Positions 41,179 to 49,139 of a stretch of 64,000 nucleotides of DNA are shown here, piece by piece (positions within the stretch are counted from its first letter, which is position 1; every line of letters starts with the position of its first letter). The position numbers and the translations under genes were made by a program. Below the pieces are notes generated by a model, which worked only from the letters and a program-made list of their open reading frames with translations, was not told the origin of the DNA and did not search any database. The DNA lies in the NCBI GenBank assembly GCA_045546135.1, contig JAZQCD010000004.1, positions 1 through 64,000 of the forward strand. Direction: 5' to 3'. The DNA comes from RUG13409 sp045546135 (GTDB lineage Bacteria; Bacillota; Clostridia; Peptostreptococcales; Anaerovoracaceae).

Positions 41179-41996
41179 TGGAAAAGATGATAAACAAGCC
41201 CCTTGCAGGCACATTCAGATGGCTCCGCATGGGAGCGGCAAAGGTAGAGCTTAAAGAAGAGCCAAAGGAAAAGATCATAGAAGTAAAGGAAGGTCAAAAA
41301 GAGACTCTTGTGATCGATAACGAAGATGCGCTCTTAGCTATAAAAGCAGTGCTTTCAAAGGATGCTTCCTTGGACCTTATCCAGATCTCAGAAGCAGATG
41401 AGGATGATCTTAAAGTCGCAGATATAAGAGTAAGCTGCAAAGATAATGCAAACTTTCATTGGTACAGGCTTGTCCTCGGAGGCGAAAAGACCTACGACAA
41501 CTGCTCTGTTTCCCTGGAAGGCAAGAACAGCAGCTTTAGCGCAGATATTGCATACAGCCTTGATAGAGAAGAACTGTACGATGTCAACTGCGAAGCCTTA
41601 CATACCGGCAAGAATACGAGCAGCGACATAAAAACATCTGGGGTACTTGACGGAAACGCAAAGAAGATCATGAGGGGGACCATAGATTTCAGGAAAGGAT
41701 CTTCAGCATCTGTTGGAAATGAAATGGAAGATGTGCTCCTTCTCAGCAGCAAGGTCCATAACCAAAGTCTCCCTGTGATACTCTGCGCTGAAGAGGATGT
41801 TGAAGGAAATCACGGCGCAACTATAGGAAGACCTGATGAAAAGATCCTCTACTACATGGGATCAAGAGGTATTGATGAAAAAGAGGCTATAGGCTTGCTT
41901 GCTGATGCAAAGCTTTTCGCAGTCATAAACAAGATCCCCAGCGAGGATCTAAAGGAAGCTTTATTAAAAAGGATAGGTAAAAAGCATGAGATCTGA
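41178..41996 (+). CDS. sufD: SufD, Fe-S assembly scaffold (short form)
   Basis: A SufB/SufD-family protein of 272 residues, shorter than typical SufD (about 330-440) because the N-terminal helical domain is reduced to about 60 residues (MINKPLAGTFRWLRMGAAKVEL). The beta-helix and C-terminal helix bundle remain: DIKTSGVLDGNAKKIMRGTI, EEDVEGNHGATIGRPDEKIL, YYMGSRGIDEKEAIGLL. The conserved His in GNHGA is present. It overlaps sufB by one base and sufS by 11 bases. Confidence 0.9.
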   Translation: MEKMINKPLAGTFRWLRMGAAKVELKEEPKEKIIEVKEGQKETLVIDNEDALLAIKAVLSKDASLDLIQISEADEDDLKVADIRVSCKDNANFHWYRLVLGGEKTYDNCSVSLEGKNSSFSADIAYSLDREELYDVNCEALHTGKNTSSDIKTSGVLDGNAKKIMRGTIDFRKGSSASVGNEMEDVLLLSSKVHNQSLPVILCAEEDVEGNHGATIGRPDEKILYYMGSRGIDEKEAIGLLADAKLFAVINKIPSEDLKEALLKRIGKKHEI

Positions 41997-43245
41997 TACG
42001 AAATTAACAGGCTCACATAAAAGCTCCCTTGATAATGACATTATCAGAAAAGACTTTCCTCTCATTTACGGGATGCCGAACATTGCATATCTTGACAACA
42101 GCGCTACGACTCAAAAGCCTCAGAGCGTCATAGATGCCGAGATGAACTTTTACAAAGAGTGCAATGCCAATCCCTTAAGAGGCCTTTATGAACTTTCGCA
42201 AAAGGCAACTGATGCTTATGAAGATGCAAGAGAAGCTGTAAGAGCTTTCATTAATGCCAAGTCTTCTGAAGAGATTATCTTTACAAGGAATACGACAGAA
42301 AGCCTGAATCTCTTAGCATACAGCTACGGGAGCCTCCTTAATGAAGGTGATGAGATAGTGCTTACTGTCATGGAGCACCACAGCGATCTTGTTCCCTGGC
42401 AGCAGCTTGCAAAAAGAAAAGGCCTCACTCTTAGATGGGTCGAATGTGGCGAAGACGGGAAGATCTTAGAAGACAGTTTTAAAGAAGCTCTTAATGATAA
42501 GACCCGCCTTGTTGCCATGACTCAGGTTTCAAATGTACTTGGAAATGAGAACGATATACAAAGATATGCGGCTATGGCCCATGAAATAGGCGCAGTGTTC
42601 GTGTGTGACGGAGCTCAAAGCGTTCCGCATATGAAGGTCGATGTACAAGACCTCGACGTAGATTTTCTTGCCTTTTCAGGGCACAAGATGTACGGGCCCA
42701 TGGGTATAGGAGTGCTCTACGGAAAGAAAAAGCTTCTTGAAAAGATGCCGCCCTTTCTTTTCGGAGGAGAGATGATCGAATTCGTTGAAAGAACGGATTC
42801 TACCTGGGCCGAGCTTCCTCACAAATTTGAAGCAGGCACTGTCAACGGAGCAGGAGCAGCAGGCCTGAAAGCTGCCATCGACTATTACAATGCCTTAGGT
42901 TTTGAAGAGATAATAAACAGAGAAAAGTACCTTGGAAGGCTGGCTTTTGAAGAGCTGAAAAGCGTACCACATTTGCGAATTTTAGGATCTCCCGAAGCTG
43001 ACGATCATCACGGTATATTCTCTTTTGTTCTTGAGGGGGTACATCCCCATGATATTGCAGAGATACTAAGCAGTGACGGCATATGTATCAGGGCCGGGCA
43101 TCATTGTGCTCAGGTCCTTATGAAACATTTAAACGTGCAGTCTACATCTAGGGTCAGTATCGCATTTTACAATACAGAAGATGAGATAAAAAGACTTGGC
43201 GAAAGCCTTCGTTTTGTCAGAAGGAGAATGGGATATGCAGAATAG
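41986..43245 (+). CDS. sufS: SufS, cysteine desulfurase
   Basis: PLP-dependent group II cysteine desulfurase, 419 residues. The N-terminal PLIYGMPNIAYLDNSATTQKP, the Schiff-base Lys in DFLAFSGHKMYGPMGIG, the His in TVMEHHSDLVPW, and the catalytic Cys in GICIRAGHHCAQVLM are all present. The enzyme takes sulfur from cysteine and passes it to SufU, whose gene starts inside the 3' end of this one. The position and class II active-site loop match SufS/SufU systems of Firmicutes. Confidence 0.95.
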   Translation: MRSDTKLTGSHKSSLDNDIIRKDFPLIYGMPNIAYLDNSATTQKPQSVIDAEMNFYKECNANPLRGLYELSQKATDAYEDAREAVRAFINAKSSEEIIFTRNTTESLNLLAYSYGSLLNEGDEIVLTVMEHHSDLVPWQQLAKRKGLTLRWVECGEDGKILEDSFKEALNDKTRLVAMTQVSNVLGNENDIQRYAAMAHEIGAVFVCDGAQSVPHMKVDVQDLDVDFLAFSGHKMYGPMGIGVLYGKKKLLEKMPPFLFGGEMIEFVERTDSTWAELPHKFEAGTVNGAGAAGLKAAIDYYNALGFEEIINREKYLGRLAFEELKSVPHLRILGSPEADDHHGIFSFVLEGVHPHDIAEILSSDGICIRAGHHCAQVLMKHLNVQSTSRVSIAFYNTEDEIKRLGESLRFVRRRMGYAE

Positions 43246-43666
43246 TTTCTATAGGGAGATAATCAACGACCACAATCTTCGTCCGGCCCACAAGCATGAA
43301 CTCAAAGGTGCAAATTTTGAGCTTAGAGGAGTAAATCCAAGCTGCGGTGACGACATCACACTTAAACTGAAACTTGAAGACGGGATCATAACAGATGGAG
43401 CTTACGTAGGCGATGGCTGCGCCATATCACAGGCATCTGCAGACATGATGCTGGACCTGGTGATAGGAAAAACAAAAGAAGAAGCTTTAAGACTTTCAGA
43501 CATATTCCTCCGCATGATAAAGGGAGAAACATCGGATGATGAACTGGAGGAATTGGAAGAAGCAGCATCGCTCATCGATGTATCCCATATGCCCGCAAGA
43601 GTCAAATGCGCAGTCCTTGGGTGGCATACCCTCGACAATATGTTTATAGCAAACAAAGATGAATAG
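43235..43666 (+). CDS. sufU: SufU, zinc-dependent sulfur acceptor
   Basis: A 143-residue SufU, start at 43235 with AAGGAG upstream (an in-frame earlier codon would extend it by 13 residues inside sufS). Zinc/sulfur-transfer residues: Cys in NPSCGDD with its Asp, Cys in GDGCAISQAS, and Cys in VKCAVLGWHTL. Its length and spacing match SufU rather than IscU. It overlaps sufS by 11 bases. It receives persulfide from SufS and hands it to SufBCD. Confidence 0.93.
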   Translation: MQNSFYREIINDHNLRPAHKHELKGANFELRGVNPSCGDDITLKLKLEDGIITDGAYVGDGCAISQASADMMLDLVIGKTKEEALRLSDIFLRMIKGETSDDELEELEEAASLIDVSHMPARVKCAVLGWHTLDNMFIANKDE

Positions 43667-43698
43667 GTGTAAAATCTACATGAAAGAAGGTATTTACT

Positions 43699-44631
43699 AT
43701 GGCAAAGATATATAAAGGAATAACAGAACTTATCGGAAAAACTCCTCTTTTGGAAGTTAAAAATATCGAAAGAGAACTGGGACTGGAGGCTACAGTACTT
43801 GTAAAGCTTGAGTATCTAAATCCTGCAGGAAGCGTAAAGGACAGAATAGCTAAGTCCATGATAGAAGATGCAGAAAACAGAGGTCTTCTAAAAGAAGGTT
43901 CTGTCATCATAGAGCCTACGAGCGGAAACACAGGCATAGGCCTTGCGGCTATAGCTGCATCAAAAGGCTACAGAGTAATACTTACCATGCCTGATACCAT
44001 GAGCGTTGAAAGAAGAAATATACTTAAAGCTTACGGCGCAGAAGTGGTCCTTACAGAAGGCGCTAAGGGCATGAACGGCGCTGTAGAAAAGGCAGAAGAA
44101 CTTAAAAAGGAGATCCCGGGAAGCATAATAGCAGGCCAGTTCGACAACCCTGCAAACTCTGCTGCACACAGGACAACCACAGGTCCAGAGATCTGGGAAG
44201 ATACTGACGGCGCAGTCGATATCTTCATTGCAGGCGTAGGAACAGGCGGCACTGTCACAGGAGTCGGTGAATTCCTAAAAGAAAAGAAACCGGAAGTAAA
44301 GATAGTTGCTCTCGAGCCGGAAGATTCCCCTCTCCTTTCAGAAGGAAAAGCCGGTCCTCACAAGATCCAGGGCATAGGAGCAAACTTTATCCCAGGAGTA
44401 CTCAATCAGCAGATCTACGACGAGATATTCAAGGCCCCTGCAAAAGAAGCCTTTGAAACAGCAAAGCTACTTGCAAAGAAGGAAGGTATATCCGTAGGGA
44501 TATCCTCAGGAGCAGCTCTTTACGGAGCTATCGAGCTTGCAAAAAGACCTGAGAACAAAGGAAAAGTCATAGTAGCCCTCCTCCCAGACAGCGGAGACAG
44601 ATACTATTCGACACCTCTGTTTACTGACTAG
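43699..44631 (+). CDS. cysK: Cysteine synthase CysK
   Basis: O-acetylserine sulfhydrylase of 310 residues. PLP-Lys in NPAGSVKDRIAKSM, the substrate loop TSGNTGIGLA, the cofactor-phosphate loop GTGGTVTGVGEFL, and the C-terminal serine block PDSGDRYYST are intact. It follows sufU by 32 bases with an RBS (GAAGG), so it is probably the last gene of the suf operon. That arrangement couples cysteine supply to cysteine desulfuration. Two hairpins follow its stop. Confidence 0.95.
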   Translation: MAKIYKGITELIGKTPLLEVKNIERELGLEATVLVKLEYLNPAGSVKDRIAKSMIEDAENRGLLKEGSVIIEPTSGNTGIGLAAIAASKGYRVILTMPDTMSVERRNILKAYGAEVVLTEGAKGMNGAVEKAEELKKEIPGSIIAGQFDNPANSAAHRTTTGPEIWEDTDGAVDIFIAGVGTGGTVTGVGEFLKEKKPEVKIVALEPEDSPLLSEGKAGPHKIQGIGANFIPGVLNQQIYDEIFKAPAKEAFETAKLLAKKEGISVGISSGAALYGAIELAKRPENKGKVIVALLPDSGDRYYSTPLFTD

Positions 44632-44677
44632 AGTTATAGTGATCATTGCTTTATGATCATACCTACCCTTTAAGGAC

Positions 44678-44708
44678 AAAGAGACAGCAATTGGGCTGTC
44701 TCTTTCAT
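44678..44708 (+). terminator. Hairpin after cysK
   Basis: Perfect stem AAAGAGACAGC/GCTGTCTCTTT with loop AATTGG. The following T-run is weak (CATTAT), so it is probably a leaky terminator or an mRNA-end hairpin. Confidence 0.7.
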
Positions 44709-44757
44709 TATGAGCTTGATATGGAGTTTTGGAACGCAAGGCTGTTTAAGAATTTGT

Positions 44758-44784
44758 GACAGGACGGAGTACCTGTCCTTTTTT
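44758..44784 (+). terminator. Second terminator after cysK
   Basis: Stem GACAGG/CCTGTC (or AGGAC/GTCCT) followed by a T-run. Confidence 0.75.
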
Positions 44785-44863
44785 AACTAAATAAGAAGTG
44801 TTAAAATAGAATCGAATCAACCTGTATCAATAGTTTATTCATATTTATTTTTAGGAGGCGCAC

Positions 44864-45037
44864 ATGGGACTTTTCGATGGGCTTGGAGATCTCATTAAGG
44901 AAAGAGAAGAAAGCATGGAAAAAGAAAGAGAGATAGCAAGGGATGAACTCATGAAGCTCAGCGAAAAAGAGCTTCTTGTTGAGATAATATTAAGGCTTGA
45001 TGAGATCAAGTACAATCAGTTCTTCTATGATGATTAA
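44864..45037 (+). CDS. 57-residue helical protein, unknown
   Basis: A small ORF with the strong RBS AGGAGG 8 bases before the ATG. The translation begins MGLFDGLGDLIKEREES and ends IKYNQFFYDD. It is one highly charged helix (EKEREIARDELMKLSEKELL) with a short amphipathic start and an aromatic end. Its last 11 bases overlap the start of the decayed metallo-hydrolase gene, so it was part of an operon with it. No family recognised. Confidence 0.6.
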   Translation: MGLFDGLGDLIKEREESMEKEREIARDELMKLSEKELLVEIILRLDEIKYNQFFYDD

Positions 45038-45320
45038 GACCTTAAGATACGGAAACACAAGTACACACCTCATCAAGGGAGATAAGGCTTCCATCCTCAT
45101 TGATACAGACTATGCAGGCACGCTGCTAATGATTTTTTAAGGCGCTTAAAAAGGATAGTCTTGAAATAAAGGACATCTTGGACATGTCTTCGATGACGGT
45201 CCAAAAGAGCTTGGAGGCCTTAGATACTGCATAAATTCAGCATCCCTAAGATTCATTCCCTATGAGGAGATGGAGGAAAAGGGATACCGTGAATATATGA
45301 AGTATATAAAAGATAAGTGA
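45027..45320 (+). pseudogene. Decayed metallo-beta-lactamase-fold hydrolase
   Basis: The frame starting at ATG 45027 gives MMIKTLRYGNTSTHLIKGDKASILIDTDYAGTLL-like sequence (shown here only in part: LRYGNTSTHLIKGD, ILIDTDYAGT), the N terminus of an MBL-fold protein. It stops after about 36 codons. In other frames the DNA continues with FKALKKDSLEIKDI, then DDGPKELGGLRYCINSASLRF and EYMKYIKDK. The whole metal-binding core (HxHxDH) is missing. It has at least one frameshift and one internal deletion, so it is not functional. Confidence 0.75.
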
Positions 45321-45368
45321 TATTTCCATATCTTATCATTTTGTTTTTTAATGTATATGGGTGATGAT

Positions 45369-46295
45369 ATGATCTCACAGGAACTAAACGGAGTGACATT
45401 TCAGCAGATAGATGTTTTTCTTACTGCTGCCAAATACGAGAATTTCACCAGGACAGCAGACGAGCTTCATATGACGACTGCATCTGTCAGCAGAAATATT
45501 CATGCATTGGAAACTACACTTGGGATAAAGTTGTTCGTGAACAATAGACAGAGGATCTATCTTACTTCTGCAGGAACGCAGCTTGCAAAGGAATGGAAGA
45601 ACATATTAAAAAGATCTGCCAATGCAGTTGAAAGGGCAAAGGATATACAGCAGGGCGAGCAGTATAATCTTCGCCTTGGTGACGGCAATGCTGTGCCGGG
45701 GTCTCTTTATCTTTTCCCCATACTTGAGCAGTTCACATCTGATCATCCGGATATAAAGCTGGATGTGACAAGAGAAGAGCCTAGCAAAGTGATCAACGGG
45801 CTTATAGACAGGACCTATGACATCATTTTTGCAATCTCCTTTGCAAAGCAGATGGATAAGACTAGGGTATTTAAGTTTGTTACTGTCAGGAAGTATTCTC
45901 CTAAGCTTCTTGTGCCAAGGACCCATCCTTTGGCAACAAAGGATGTGGTCACAGCAGGTGATATATGCAAATATCCTGTTATAGCCATGGGCGAAGGAGA
46001 CTATTCGGGTTACTGGACATCCATTGAAAATATACTTAGAGGACTTGATTATCCTCTTGAGAAAATGCGCTCCATACCGGATGCTGCGTCTATACCTGTC
46101 GAATTGCTGAAGGGAGATTCTATAGCTGTGACCACGGATCTTTATGCTCAGGTAGACAGTCAATACTTTTGTTACATCGATATCCCTTCTTGTACAGCGA
46201 ACTGGGACCTTTGCCTCGCATATATGCCGGACAATGTAAATCCGGCTATAAAGCAGTTCATAGCATCGGCCAAGAAGGCTCAGGAAGGTCTCTAG
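45369..46295 (+). CDS. LysR-family transcriptional regulator
   Basis: LysR-type regulator of about 308 residues. The N-terminal winged HTH reads FQQIDVFLTAAKYENFTRTADELHMTTASVSRNI, ALETTLGIKLFVNNRQRIYLTSAG. A two-lobe ligand-binding domain follows from about residue 90. An upstream in-frame ATG (45351) would add six residues. GGTGAT just before the ATG at 45369 makes the later start somewhat more likely. It precedes the UroD-fold gene in the same direction, with 120 bases and an inverted repeat between them, so control of that gene is likely. Confidence 0.87.
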   Translation: MISQELNGVTFQQIDVFLTAAKYENFTRTADELHMTTASVSRNIHALETTLGIKLFVNNRQRIYLTSAGTQLAKEWKNILKRSANAVERAKDIQQGEQYNLRLGDGNAVPGSLYLFPILEQFTSDHPDIKLDVTREEPSKVINGLIDRTYDIIFAISFAKQMDKTRVFKFVTVRKYSPKLLVPRTHPLATKDVVTAGDICKYPVIAMGEGDYSGYWTSIENILRGLDYPLEKMRSIPDAASIPVELLKGDSIAVTTDLYAQVDSQYFCYIDIPSCTANWDLCLAYMPDNVNPAIKQFIASAKKAQEGL

Positions 46296-46297
46296 TT

Positions 46298-46314
46298 GTT
46301 ACGCTCAGCGTAAC
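46298..46314. promoter_or_regulatory. Perfect inverted repeat GTTACGC-TCA-GCGTAAC
   Basis: A 7-base perfect inverted repeat just after the LysR stop and about 100 bases before the UroD-fold gene. There is no T-run, so an operator is more likely than a terminator. The LysR protein is the obvious candidate binder. Confidence 0.5.
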
Positions 46315-46416
46315 ATATTCTCAAATGTTAAAATAGACATAGGGGCTATTGCGGCCTACAATCACAGTGTAAAAAGTATATTTGATCCACTCACTGTTAG
46401 GTATGGAGGCAGCAAA

Positions 46417-47550
46417 ATGACAAGATCCGAAATGTATGATAGGAACCTGGAGATGATCAAGGCGGCAGCAGATCATAAACAGGTAGATCATATCCCTCTT
46501 CTATCCATGGCTCAGACCTGGGCCATCGCTTATTATGGCACCACTGCTGAAGATGCTCTTTCCAGTGCAGAAAGAGAATACGAAGTATATGCCAAACATC
46601 TTCTCGATATGCCCTTTGACGGCACTTTGTTCTTCGGTATGAACCGTCCCCTGAAGATATATGATTCTTTGGGTTTCAGTTCGTGCTGCATTTCATCTGA
46701 TGGCGTGACGCTTCAGGCAAAGGATGTCTCTTTAATAGGAGATGACGATCTTGATGACTATATCGAAGATCCTGCAAAGGCTTTGCTCGGAATGCTCTAC
46801 CGCCGCTATCCCGCTTTTCATGGAAGTATAGAAGACGCAGTGGCAGCTCTTTTACAGTCCGTTCAGGCTTTCAGCCAGTTTGGGGCTAAATCAGCAGGTG
46901 TAAATGAATATCTAAGAAAGAATGTAGGAGTTCCTTTCTGTATTGCAGGAGGCATCAATCTTGCATATGAAAAGTATGCTTTTACAAGGGGTTTTGGGAC
47001 AGCTCTTACAGACTTAAGAAGAAGACCAGAAAAGACCCTCGATGCCATAGAAGCAACATACAAGCTCGTCGCTCCTGTGCCGGGAGCTCCTGAAACTTAT
47101 CCATGGCTCATGAACCCAGTAACGACTCCTACATATCTAAACAGGAAGTCCTTTGAAAAGTTCTTTTGGCCAACAGCAAAGAGGGCTTATGATATTCTCT
47201 TTGCCAACGGGCAGAGATCATGCCTCTTTATGGAAGGAAAGTGGGCCCATGTATATGATCATCTTCTGGACTATCCTAAGGGATCCTTCGTCACCTTTGT
47301 AGAAAGCGATGATTTTATCCAGGCTAAGAAGGATCTTGGAGATAAGTTCGTTCTCATAGGAGGCATGTCACAGCCTCTCATGCGCGAAGGAAGCGTTGAG
47401 GATAATATAGTTCACGTAAGAAACATCATGGAACAATGCGGACCGTCAGGATATATGTTTGCTCCCACTCATGGGCTTCTTTCAGCCAATGATGTAAAGG
47501 CAGAAAACATGAAAGCGATCTGTGAATTCGTTCAAGGGTATAGATTCTAG
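46417..47550 (+). CDS. UroD-fold methyltransferase-like protein
   Basis: A 377-residue TIM-barrel protein of the uroporphyrinogen decarboxylase/MtaA-MtbA superfamily: RSEMYDRNLEMIKAAADHKQVDHIPL at the start, IGGMSQPLMREGSVEDN and YMFAPTHGLLSANDVKAENM at the end. These catalyse tetrapyrrole decarboxylation or, more often in such lone copies, methyl transfer involving corrinoid proteins. The usual zinc motif HxC of MtaA is absent. The corresponding strand reads SCLFMEGKWAH. The RBS is GGAGG. A 45-residue ORF follows after 12 bases. True HemE is unlikely, because no heme genes are nearby and a second distant copy exists. Confidence 0.82.
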   Translation: MTRSEMYDRNLEMIKAAADHKQVDHIPLLSMAQTWAIAYYGTTAEDALSSAEREYEVYAKHLLDMPFDGTLFFGMNRPLKIYDSLGFSSCCISSDGVTLQAKDVSLIGDDDLDDYIEDPAKALLGMLYRRYPAFHGSIEDAVAALLQSVQAFSQFGAKSAGVNEYLRKNVGVPFCIAGGINLAYEKYAFTRGFGTALTDLRRRPEKTLDAIEATYKLVAPVPGAPETYPWLMNPVTTPTYLNRKSFEKFFWPTAKRAYDILFANGQRSCLFMEGKWAHVYDHLLDYPKGSFVTFVESDDFIQAKKDLGDKFVLIGGMSQPLMREGSVEDNIVHVRNIMEQCGPSGYMFAPTHGLLSANDVKAENMKAICEFVQGYRF

Positions 47551-47562
47551 GGAGGTATGGCC

Positions 47563-47700
47563 ATGAAAAACGAGGAATTGATGCAAAGTGCTGAGAAAAT
47601 GGAACAGATCTTTGAAGCTCTTAAAGAAAAACTTCCTATGCCTAATGATGCTGCAAAGGATGCTATAGTGAATGTCCTTATAAATCTTTTAAGCGCATAG
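47563..47700 (+). CDS. 45-residue microprotein paired with the UroD-fold gene
   Basis: A tiny ORF in the same operon, GGGAGG 7-8 bases before ATG 47563 (an ATG at 47557 is too close to the RBS). It begins MKNEELMQSAEKMEQIFEAL and continues KEKLPMPNDAAKD and VNVLINLLSA: two helices around a KLPMP turn. A similar-sized ORF with a comparable turn (KIQLPGPDG) follows the second UroD-fold gene at 48976-49128. No family recognised. A binding partner or small subunit is inferred. Confidence 0.62.
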   Translation: MKNEELMQSAEKMEQIFEALKEKLPMPNDAAKDAIVNVLINLLSA

Positions 47701-47740
47701 GTTATTTTGTTAAAAACAGCATATTGACATTAGACGTTTA

Positions 47741-47790
47741 TCGAATAGGAGACAGGGTGCTTATCGCTTGGCTCCTATTCGATTTTTATA
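47741..47790 (+). terminator. Terminator after the UroD-fold/microprotein operon
   Basis: Perfect 11-base stem TCGAATAGGAG/CTCCTATTCGA, 20-base loop, then a T-run. Confidence 0.85.
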
Positions 47791-48027
47791 TAATAAATTA
47801 TATCTCATTCCTTTAGTGACCATGGCAATATCCTCTCGATCAAGAATTATATACTTTTTAAAACCGGATGCCATAGGCACCCGGGTCGATCTCCGCGTAT
47901 CAGGTAAACATTCCTCGATGGTCGTTTCCACCATTCCGGCAATGATTGCCTTTGTGATCTTTTTCCCGATAAAGGGGACCTTTATATCAGGAATGAAATC
48001 TGGCTTGTATGCATATTCTTCTCTAAG
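47761..48027 (-). pseudogene. C-terminal remnant of an unknown gene downstream of TetR
   Basis: After the TetR stop, a frame of 88 codons without a start codon runs to a TAA at 47761. It reads protein-like (EEYAYKPDFIPDIKVPFIG, KAIIAGMVETTIEECLPD, GMRYNLLYKNRIGAKR) and uses the local codons. There is no start or RBS, and a TAG closes the upstream end. It is probably the 3' end of a gene whose rest was deleted. The family is unknown. The stop lies inside the opposite-strand terminator. Confidence 0.55.
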
Positions 48028-48035
48028 CTAGTATT

Positions 48036-48857
48036 CTAGATGTCTGTATCAAGTTCTATATTCTTTCTGTCGGAGGTGCTCTTAAGTCTTATCTTTTCAT
48101 TATCCATGATATTTTCCAAAATACCGACCTTATCTCTTAAGGACGGCATAGTGGGCATAGATACGCTCACATTAGTAAGCCCTGAAAGCTCGACCTTGAG
48201 CATGCTGTAGTAGGCACGCGAGATCTCGACCATGGCCCTCTGGGCATCATGGGGCATGTCCATCATCTGCATAAAAAGTCCCGCATATACATCTTGAATG
48301 ACTTTTAAAGCAGCCTTTTTATCTCCTCCATGCTGCTTTAGTAGATCGTCCCATCCATTGATGACGGCTGAGAAAGAATTTCCGAATATATGAGAATAGA
48401 TAACGATCTTCTCAGACAACGACTTAATATTGTCAAAGTGAGCAAGGGTCATATACTTTGAAAACTCGCCCTGATCGTTAGGTGTGAAAATACGGCCGAA
48501 TATACCCTCTTTTGAAAGGTCTCTATAGAAGACACTGGCCTCATATTTGTTATCTATATCCACGACCAGGTCCACTAAAAAGCGCAAAGTGATCGCTTCT
48601 ACTACAAGGGAATATCCCCTGTCATTTTTAATGGTATTCTTTAATTCTGAATAAAAGTTTCTGAAAAGATCTCTGCATATATCTGCAGCAAGATCTGCCT
48701 TTGATGAGAAGTGGTAGTTAAGACGGCTTAGAGAAACACCAGAAGACTTGCATATGTCTCTGACTGTAGTTGAATAATAGCCCTTTTCGAGAAAGAGCTC
48801 TTTTGCTGCCATCAGTATTGCATCTTTAGTTAGTTCACTTTTTTTGTATTTAGCCAA
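48036..48857 (-). CDS. TetR-family transcriptional regulator
   Basis: A 273-residue regulator, long for the family. The HTH is clear: TKDAILMAAKELFLEKGYYSTTVRDICKSSGVSLSRLNYHFSSKADL. The C-terminal domain (about 70-245) is helical, with a polar tail to residue 273. A perfect inverted repeat stands 30-50 bases upstream of its start. It lies between two UroD-fold loci, so it probably regulates one of them (the minus-strand transporter/UroD operon being the closest). The ligand is unknown. Confidence 0.85.
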   Translation of the reverse strand: MAKYKKSELTKDAILMAAKELFLEKGYYSTTVRDICKSSGVSLSRLNYHFSSKADLAADICRDLFRNFYSELKNTIKNDRGYSLVVEAITLRFLVDLVVDIDNKYEASVFYRDLSKEGIFGRIFTPNDQGEFSKYMTLAHFDNIKSLSEKIVIYSHIFGNSFSAVINGWDDLLKQHGGDKKAALKVIQDVYAGLFMQMMDMPHDAQRAMVEISRAYYSMLKVELSGLTNVSVSMPTMPSLRDKVGILENIMDNEKIRLKSTSDRKNIELDTDI

Positions 48858-48889
48858 GTCCTTTTCTCCATTTCCTTCTCTTGGAATTT

Positions 48890-48906
48890 TATTCTATATG
48901 AGAATA
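48890..48906. promoter_or_regulatory. Inverted repeat TATTCT-ATATG-AGAATA upstream of TetR
   Basis: A perfect 6-base inverted repeat with a 5-base centre in front of the TetR gene. Autoregulation is likely. Confidence 0.5.
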
Positions 48907-48934
48907 AGTATCAACCTGTTTTATCTTTATATAC

Positions 48935-48962
48935 GAAAAAAAGCGCCTGCAATTGCAGGCGC
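48935..48962 (-). terminator. Terminator of the GPH transporter/UroD operon
   Basis: Perfect palindromic stem GCGCCTGCAA/TTGCAGGCGC followed on the minus strand by seven U. Confidence 0.93.
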
Positions 48963-48975
48963 TCTGATCCTTCTT

Positions 48976-49128
48976 TTAGCTCATGAGAGCAAAGATCAAG
49001 AACTGTGACAAAAGCATCTGCTTCTGCTGTGGTGGAAGAGGATTTCCATCAGGCCCGGGAAGCTGGATCTTTTCCATCAGTGCACCCATTCCTGTCTCGA
49101 ATTGTCTGAGATCTACTTTTTCACCCAT
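48976..49128 (-). CDS. 50-residue microprotein paired with the second UroD-fold gene
   Basis: A tiny ORF 11 bases after the stop of the UroD-fold gene, with the strong RBS AAGGAGG 7 bases before the ATG. It begins MGEKVDLRQFETGMGALMEK and continues with IQLPGPDGNPLPPQQ and LLSQFLIFALMS: helix, Pro/Gly-rich turn, hydrophobic helix. Its size, position and helix-turn-helix outline mirror the ORF at 47563-47700. It may bind or cap the UroD-fold enzyme. No family recognised. Confidence 0.64.
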   Translation of the reverse strand: MGEKVDLRQFETGMGALMEKIQLPGPDGNPLPPQQKQMLLSQFLIFALMS

Positions 49129-49139
49129 GATGAACCTCC

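Noticed and set aside
46298..46314. Terminator after the LysR gene
   Set aside because: The stem is perfect but there is no T-run after it, so it is listed as an operator-like repeat.
47768..48031. 87-codon plus-strand open frame after the first UroD locus
   Set aside because: It begins inside the terminator stem, and the opposite strand has the more protein-like frame (the gene remnant).
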